From NCBI GenBank assembly GCA_032622095.1, contig CP136065.1, positions 65,897,031 to 65,961,030 on the forward strand: a stretch of DNA of 64,000 nt. The letters run 5' to 3'. The notes beneath the pieces are model-generated. The model had not been told where the DNA came from, made no database searches, and saw only the letters and a program-made list of their open reading frames with translations. Shown piece after piece: positions 59,760 through 64,000 of the stretch. Position 1 is the stretch's first letter. Every line of letters starts with the position of its first letter. This DNA comes from Siphonodentalium dalli. Taxonomy: Eukaryota; Mollusca; Scaphopoda; Gadilida; Siphonodentaliidae. The position numbers and the translations under genes were made by a program.

Positions 59760-60910
59760 ATTTCGTTTATCAAATTGAAGACGGCTCATTGAACATAATT
59801 TTATACATCAAAAGCAGATGTTTGCCTAAATAAGGGCATGTGCACTATCTTAATCAGATTTGTATTGGTCTGCTTAACAACATATGTTGGAGTGTATGCA
59901 TTGTCATCTGCCAGTTTGCATAAAACCGTCTTTATATATAATCTATTTTATATGAAATGATTCAAATTTAATTTATGCAGATCGCTCGAGGTTCAAAAGT
60001 GTCCCAGTAATATGATATTTTAACGTATTTTGAAACAATAATAATTAAATGAGATTTGTAGGTATTTTCAACACTAATTTTGTGCTCTTAATATCTGATA
60101 AATTCTGATAAAATTATACAAAAACGTAACATAATGTGTTTTGAACAGGTTTAAAAGAGACAAATACATGTAGCAATATAGACCGTCTGTCATTTTTCTA
60201 ACACAGAAAAATAACTGGAAAATGTGATGCAGCTTTGTATATGTAATATCATTGAAGACGGCTCATTGAACATAATTTACATCAAAAGCAGATGTTCACC
60301 TATATAAGGGCATGTGCACTACACTAATCAAATTTTTATTGGTCTACTTAACATCTGTTGGAGTGTTGAGAGTTAATGTACTATTATAATGTGCATTGTC
60401 ATCTGCCAGATTGCATAAACCATATGACTAGCAGTATGACTGGAGGTTAACATGTACACTTAGTGTTTATAAACCAGCTGACAGCTGGCTAATAATATGT
60501 TGGGACTTATTCGTTGCATCATATGTTTATCAAGGTTAAAACAAAGGTGCTGGTCAGATAAATGTTCTATCATGGCAGATAGGCTGGGAATATCCAGCTA
60601 CATGTATATACGTACCGGGGAAAACCCTTGGAGACAAAAATTCATGCATCGATGTGGAATATTTCTGTGCAAACGCTTGGGAATGAAGGTATGGTGGGTC
60701 TATGAAAAAGATAATTTCTATAGTTTTAAATTGCAAAATTTCAGGAAGCTCAAGTCATGGAAGGGTTAAACATTTCAATTAGATTCTAATCTATAAAATA
60801 ACATGTTTGCAATGAGAAGTGGTTCATAAAAGATGCTATTTTTAATTGATATTGAATTTTCTATGCATTTATTTCAGATTATTTTGACTCGGCTACGAGT
60901 TATCTTGTAC

Positions 60911-61609
60911 TACACTATATTCCAGGGTGCCACTACTAGTTATCTCGTACTTTATATGGGGTCTAGATATTCTGCTGTAGAAATTTAAGAAATTGAGTTC
61001 CCCACGTAATAATAATTTCAACCATCTTAGGAAGCTCAAATATATGTGTGATGTGAGTGGTGCCACTGCATCGGTGTAATAAAGGAACCTAGTTAGTTCG
61101 TGTATTTGAATAGTAGACATCAATTTTGAAGTACATGTAGCACGATCACACATGTAAGATTGTATATGTCAAAATTTAGGTACAAGATTACTCGTAGTCA
61201 GCACCCAGCACCCAGCACCACCCATCTAAACCTGGAATGTGGGATACAATATTTCCTGGTTGTGATGAGTTATGTTGTTGCTAGAACTAGTGCAGGGTAC
61301 TCCAAAAGGTCAAATGAGCACATGTTTATTATTTACAATATCGAAAATGATCTTCTGATGAAGTACTCATGAGAATAACGTGGTAAAGTGTGGATACGAG
61401 ATAACTCGTAGTCGGCACCCAGCCAAAATACCATGAGGTGGTGCTGCTCTGTGCTGACTACGAGTTATCTCGTAGAGCGTTTATGCCATGTTTTTATGTG
61501 ATCCCAAGCTGATACATGCCCAGTTTTGGGGTTTGAGGTTGGTTATATGGTGCTATCTACCTATTTAATACATAATATAAAGTTGGCACCCTGGAATGTT
61601 ACACTATAG
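60911..61609. mobile_element. 700-bp inverted-repeat element near the end of intron 1
   Basis: 'tacactatattccagggtgc' and inverse 'ggcaccctggaatgttacac'. Inside, the palindromic word TACGAGTTATCTCGTA and variants occur at about 60894, 60935, 61181, 61392 and 61455. A hairpin (gtcggcaccc...gtgctgac) is also present. Just right, 'ggcactcaacgtgttaa' resembles a TTAA MITE end. Confidence 0.55.
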
Positions 61610-61940
61610 GGTTCCGGCACTCAACGTGTTAAACCAGAAGGATTATTTTATAAAATATTTTATAACAAAATGAGAATCTATGTTATTAATACTAGTAGGT
61701 CTAGTTTATGTCTTATTTGGATTTTTTAAAATTTTCAAAGGCACAAAACAGAAAATGAGTTTGTATGTTGTTGTTGTAATTGGATGTCCAGAACCCTGAA
61801 TACATCTTTTAAATTTGTTTGTCCACTGAAAAAAAACATTGTTTCGGGACTATAGAAATGCCAGAGTCGATCCATTTTTCCATCTGTCCAAAACATTTGT
61901 TGTCCGATAATAACTTGAATAATATTTTTAATAATTTCAG

Positions 61941-62238
61941 AAATGGAGAAAGAGGTTTTTCGTTCTCCACAAACCAGCAGGGAGCTTACATGATGAGTAC
62001 AAACTGAGCTACTATTCTGATAAGGACTGCAATCGTCACAAAGGAGAAATCGACCTGGTGCAATGTGAACAAATTATCGAGTCGCTCAACTCAGACCATT
62101 ATCCATATGTGTTGGCGATAAAAACATTGTTCAAAAAAAAGGAAAGGACATATTTTCTCGCAACAGAATCTGAACATGAGATGTCTCTGTGGGTACAGAA
62201 TTTGTGCACAGTCTGTGGGTTAAAACAAGAAGATAATC
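61941..62238 (+). CDS. GAB: Gab/DOS-family docking protein, exon 2 (core of PH domain)
   Basis: This exon has 298 nt (99 codons plus 1 base), open throughout, between acceptor ATAATTTCAG and donor GTATGT. It starts KWRKRFFVL, the basic second PH strand that contacts phosphoinositide. Next come SYYSDKDCNRHKGEIDL and CEQI, matching the family pattern (YY..D...K..G.IDL..CEQ) known from DOS and Gab1. It then has KERTYFLATESEHEM and SLWVQNLC; the Trp is the near-invariant residue of the PH C-terminal helix. With exon 1 the domain spans about residues 8-118, normal for a Gab PH domain. The exon ends in phase 1, and the next exon (63779) supplies two bases to complete a Pro codon. Codon usage is ordinary, with no frameshift or stop. 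Confidence 0.92.
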
Positions 62239-62302
62239 GTATGTTGTGATTTTACCATATTATCATTTTATTGCGCACTTTTTGGCTTATATTTTAGTGA
62301 GA

Positions 62303-62519
62303 TACCATAATGCCCTAAATAATCGACTCCTTAACCACAGGAGAATTATGGGTAACTTTTCAGGATTTAGTCAGAAATATGGCTTGTTGCCATTCATCGG
62401 AAAGCTCTCACTGAGAGCTTTCCGATGAATGGCAACAAGCCATATTTCCGACTAAATCCTGAAAAGTTACCCATAATTCTGCTGTGGTTAAGGAGTCGAT
62501 TATTTAGGTCATTACTGTA
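62303..62519. mobile_element. TA foldback MITE, full length, in intron 2
   Basis: Arms of about 108 bases meet at 'gaaagctctcactgagagctttc' and are near identical. Ends TACCATAATGCCC and GGTCATTACTGTA. Confidence 0.88.
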
Positions 62520-62538
62520 CATGTTTTGGTACAGGCTC

Positions 62539-62960
62539 TAGGGACCAGCCGAGATGTTTCAAATTGGGAGAACTCACTTCTCTCTCTTTAACACTTTCAT
62601 GATGGGAGCTGCGTTGGTGCAGCATTAAAGACAATAGGGCACCTCGCATATATAAGAGCATGCACTTGCTTACATGATCAGTGTAAATATTGTTAGGCCA
62701 ATGCATTCTCTTATATATGTGAGGTGCCCTATGGGCGACACGCATACATAAGAGAATGCATTGGCACAGGGTTTTTGCAAAAAATGAGAAAGCTCCAGTC
62801 ATCAAAAGGTTAAATGTTGTTATAAGGGAGAAGTAACAGCGGCTGAAGTTTAAACCCAACATCACCCGTCTATGATCCAATAAGTATCATGCAACACAAG
62901 ACCCCATTTATAAAACCATTAGAGTGAGTAAAAACAGCATTATAAATAGTAAAATATACT
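62539..62960. mobile_element. 'CAGGGACCAG' family, left part, interrupted by a TTAA MITE
   Basis: TAGGGACCAGCCGAGATG, 'gagaactcacttctctctc', then the MITE 62588-62813. The rest ('aagggagaagtaac... taaatagtaaaatatac') follows; the right terminus is missing. Confidence 0.8.
62588..62813. mobile_element. TTAA MITE, 'GATGGGAGCTGC' type, nested in intron 2
   Basis: TTAA at 62588-62591 and 62810-62813; left end CACTTTCATGATGGGAGC, right end AGCTCCAGTCATCAAAAGG. One full palindrome has centre gaggtgccctatgggcgac. It interrupts the hAT-like MITE 62539-62960. Confidence 0.85.
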
Positions 62961-63255
62961 TTGTATAGTTGAAATTAATGCATAGGCTTTTGCTCAAACA
63001 TAGAATTATCAATTGATCAAGTGCACGTGGCATCATAAATTTGTCGCTTTTGATTGGATAGCAGACAGTGTGCTCACATTCGCAGCTCATGTTTTCCTGG
63101 TAGTTGTTAGTTTCACGCTACGGTGAAATAACGGAACCTAGAGTGAAATAACAAAACGCAATTTCGCTGTAGCTCAGAAGAGATACGACATTCTGTGTTT
63201 TGGTAAATTTCTGCTATTTTGTAGGGAGGATATATTAAAAATGAAGTTTTAGGAA

Positions 63256-63697
63256 CAAGTCTGAATTTAATGTGTCTGACATTTGCAGAATGAGGTCCCA
63301 GAGGGTAAATTTAGTGACACTATCCCGCACAGCGGGCTAGAGTCACAAAATTCACCCACTGGGGACCTCATTATGCTTAGGCCTCAACTTCTATGGGAGA
63401 CCTAGGATCAGATTGAAGTTCCCCAGTTGAAGATGGTGTTGTTCACCCATTAGTCACCTCGATTATACATTTTATCTTATGCAAATTATGGGATATAGAA
63501 ACTCAACAGAAGGAAAAAGTAACTAAAAACAATGTTAATTTGAGACTATAGATAGTTTCCAGAAGATGAGGCCTAAGCAGAATGAGGTCCCCAACGGCTG
63601 AATTTGGTGATGCTAGCCCACTGTGTGGATAGCGTCACTAAATTCACCCTCTGGGGACCTCATTCCGCAAATTTCAGACACATTTAAATTCATGCTC
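63256..63697. mobile_element. 'CAAGCCTTGAAATAG' family, full length, in intron 2
   Basis: CAAGTCTGAATTTAATGTGT to the degenerate TTAAATTCATGCTC. Flanks TTTAGGAA and TTTTGGAA (7/8) support an 8-bp duplication. It ends 81 bases before Gab exon 3. Confidence 0.85.
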
Positions 63698-63778
63698 TTT
63701 TGGAACTGAATGAGTAACACAATGTAACATGTCACTGATGTTAGTGAGCAAATTTAATTTGTAATATTGTATTTTCAG

Positions 63779-64000
63779 CATCTCCGAGTGATATTCCACC
63801 CCAGACAAACGGACAAACTCAGGAAAAAAGACCTCAACGGTCACATGGACATGCCTCTTCACCTCCAGCACAGCCTGCTGTCGCTGCCTCACCTCCGAGT
63901 AAAGTAAATGTTGTAGTTACTCAACCAGTGGCCATCAAGGAGACATATAACACATTTCCGCGCCCCACCCCGAAAGAGGAGTATATTCCGATTACTGAGT
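63779..64000 (+). CDS. GAB: Gab/DOS-family docking protein, exon 3 (proline-rich tail, runs off window)
   Basis: Acceptor TTGTATTTTCAG precedes 222 nt that are open to the window edge in the phase left by exon 2. The encoded stretch is low-complexity and rich in Pro, Ser and Gln (PSPSDIPPQTNGQ, HASSPPAQPAVAASPPSK). It ends with two Tyr sites in a Pro context: TYNTFPRPTP and EEYIPI. A disordered, Pro-rich and Tyr-bearing tail after the PH domain is the known Gab architecture, with SH3- and SH2-binding motifs. Whether EEYIPI is an SH2 ligand (SHP2-like V/I/L at +1 and +3) is inference. The 3' end of the exon and the rest of the tail lie outside the window. Confidence 0.85.

Larger units (their letters stand above)
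55560..60775. repeat. Degenerate tandem array, four units, each with different insertions
   Basis: The unit runs from 'cctgtagctgattt(c/t)gtttatcaaa' through 'aagggcatgtgcacta' and 'gcattgtcatctgcca' to 'gaaaaataactggaaaatg' and 'gatgcagctttgtatat'. Copies begin near 56706, 57400, 59751 and 60250, with the end of an earlier one at 55583-55630. After removing insertions a unit is about 400-490 bases. Insertions: Ginger type and TTAA MITE (unit 1), TTAA MITE (unit 2), hairpin plus minisatellite (between units 2 and 3). Confidence 0.8.
11391..61940 (+). other. Intron 1 of the Gab-like gene (50,550 bp)
   Basis: The intron is bounded by GTGAGT at 11391 and TTTCAG ending at 61940, and separates the first PH strand from the rest of the PH domain. 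No other convincing coding gene was found inside on either strand. The only protein-like sequences are decayed transposon genes (18.7-19.3 kb and 55.9-56.4 kb). Most of the length is repeat: TTAA, TA and 8-bp-TSD MITEs, a Helitron, a Ginger-type element, tandem arrays and minisatellites. Stretches with no recognisable content are listed separately. Confidence 0.8.
62239..63778 (+). other. Intron 2 of the Gab-like gene (1,540 bp)
   Basis: Donor GTATGT and acceptor TGTATTTTCAG. It carries a TA foldback (62303-62519), a hAT-like MITE interrupted by a TTAA MITE (62539-62960), and a second hAT-like MITE (63256-63697). Only about 62966-63255 looks free of repeats. No coding content is seen. Confidence 0.85.

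Noticed and set aside
58532-59789. Open frames of 413 and 381 codons, plus shorter ones, rich in Tyr, His, Ile and Ser on the minus strand
   Set aside because: They lie in a 26/32/38-bp minisatellite whose units lack stops in every minus phase, so all three frames are open. Composition alone explains them.
61819-62249. Plus-strand ATG frames of 62 and 63 codons overlapping Gab exon 2
   Set aside because: The first is in the wrong phase; the second is only the 3' part of the real exon read from an internal Met.

Overview
The window looks like an AT-rich nuclear region from a marine invertebrate, most likely a mollusc and possibly a bivalve. The reasons are GT-AG introns, a metazoan signalling gene, CR1/jockey-type LINE fragments, a Helitron, a Ginger/KRBA2-type transposon, and repeat families of a style I associate with bivalves. 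Those families contain runs of 'tccggatgataactttag', 'ggacggacagtc' and 'gttctggagaagaag...gagctaaaa'. The species assignment is inference.

One gene is well supported: a Gab/DOS-family docking protein on the + strand. Coding exon 1 (11307-11390) and exon 2 (61941-62238) together encode the N-terminal PH domain, and exon 3 (63779-64000) opens a proline-rich tail that runs off the window. The exons join in frame (phase 0, then phase 1) at GTGAGT/TTTCAG and GTATGT/TTTTCAG sites. Intron 1 is 50,550 bp, so almost the whole window is one intron. A two-CCAAT proximal promoter is proposed just upstream of exon 1. One further 68-nt candidate exon of an unidentified gene lies at 1589-1656.

The rest is a dense, nested landscape of transposons. 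Layout: 1-6.7 kb holds foldback and hAT-like MITEs plus two degenerate intergenic repeats. Decayed LINE reverse transcriptases lie on the minus strand at 6.8-7.9, 9.25-9.9 and 18.7-19.3 kb. From 12.6 to 13.9 kb there are nested inverted repeats. From 15.7 to 42 kb there are many MITEs of a few families: TTAA/piggyBac-like, TA/mariner-like foldbacks, and two families with 8-bp target duplications of hAT type. A 49-bp minisatellite sits at 33.7-34.6 kb and a bivalve-style repeat at 39.4-40.4 kb. At 42.75-45.9 kb a 451-bp TA-flanked MITE and a 902-bp spacer alternate E-S-E-S-E with almost no divergence, inside a TTAA MITE. A 3,542-bp non-autonomous Helitron occupies 50969-54510. A 1,066-bp Ginger-type element with a broken integrase lies at 55636-56701. 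A degenerate tandem array spans 55.56-60.78 kb, and different units of it carry a Ginger element, TTAA MITEs, a hairpin and a 36-copy minisatellite. The short intron 2 of the Gab gene carries three more MITE groups.

The most unusual pattern is modularity. Four MITE types with different termini share the same near-perfect ~67-bp palindrome next to their ends. The centre of that palindrome varies by paired changes that keep it self-complementary. Several insertions can be read at base resolution because target duplications or paralogous empty sites are present in the window.
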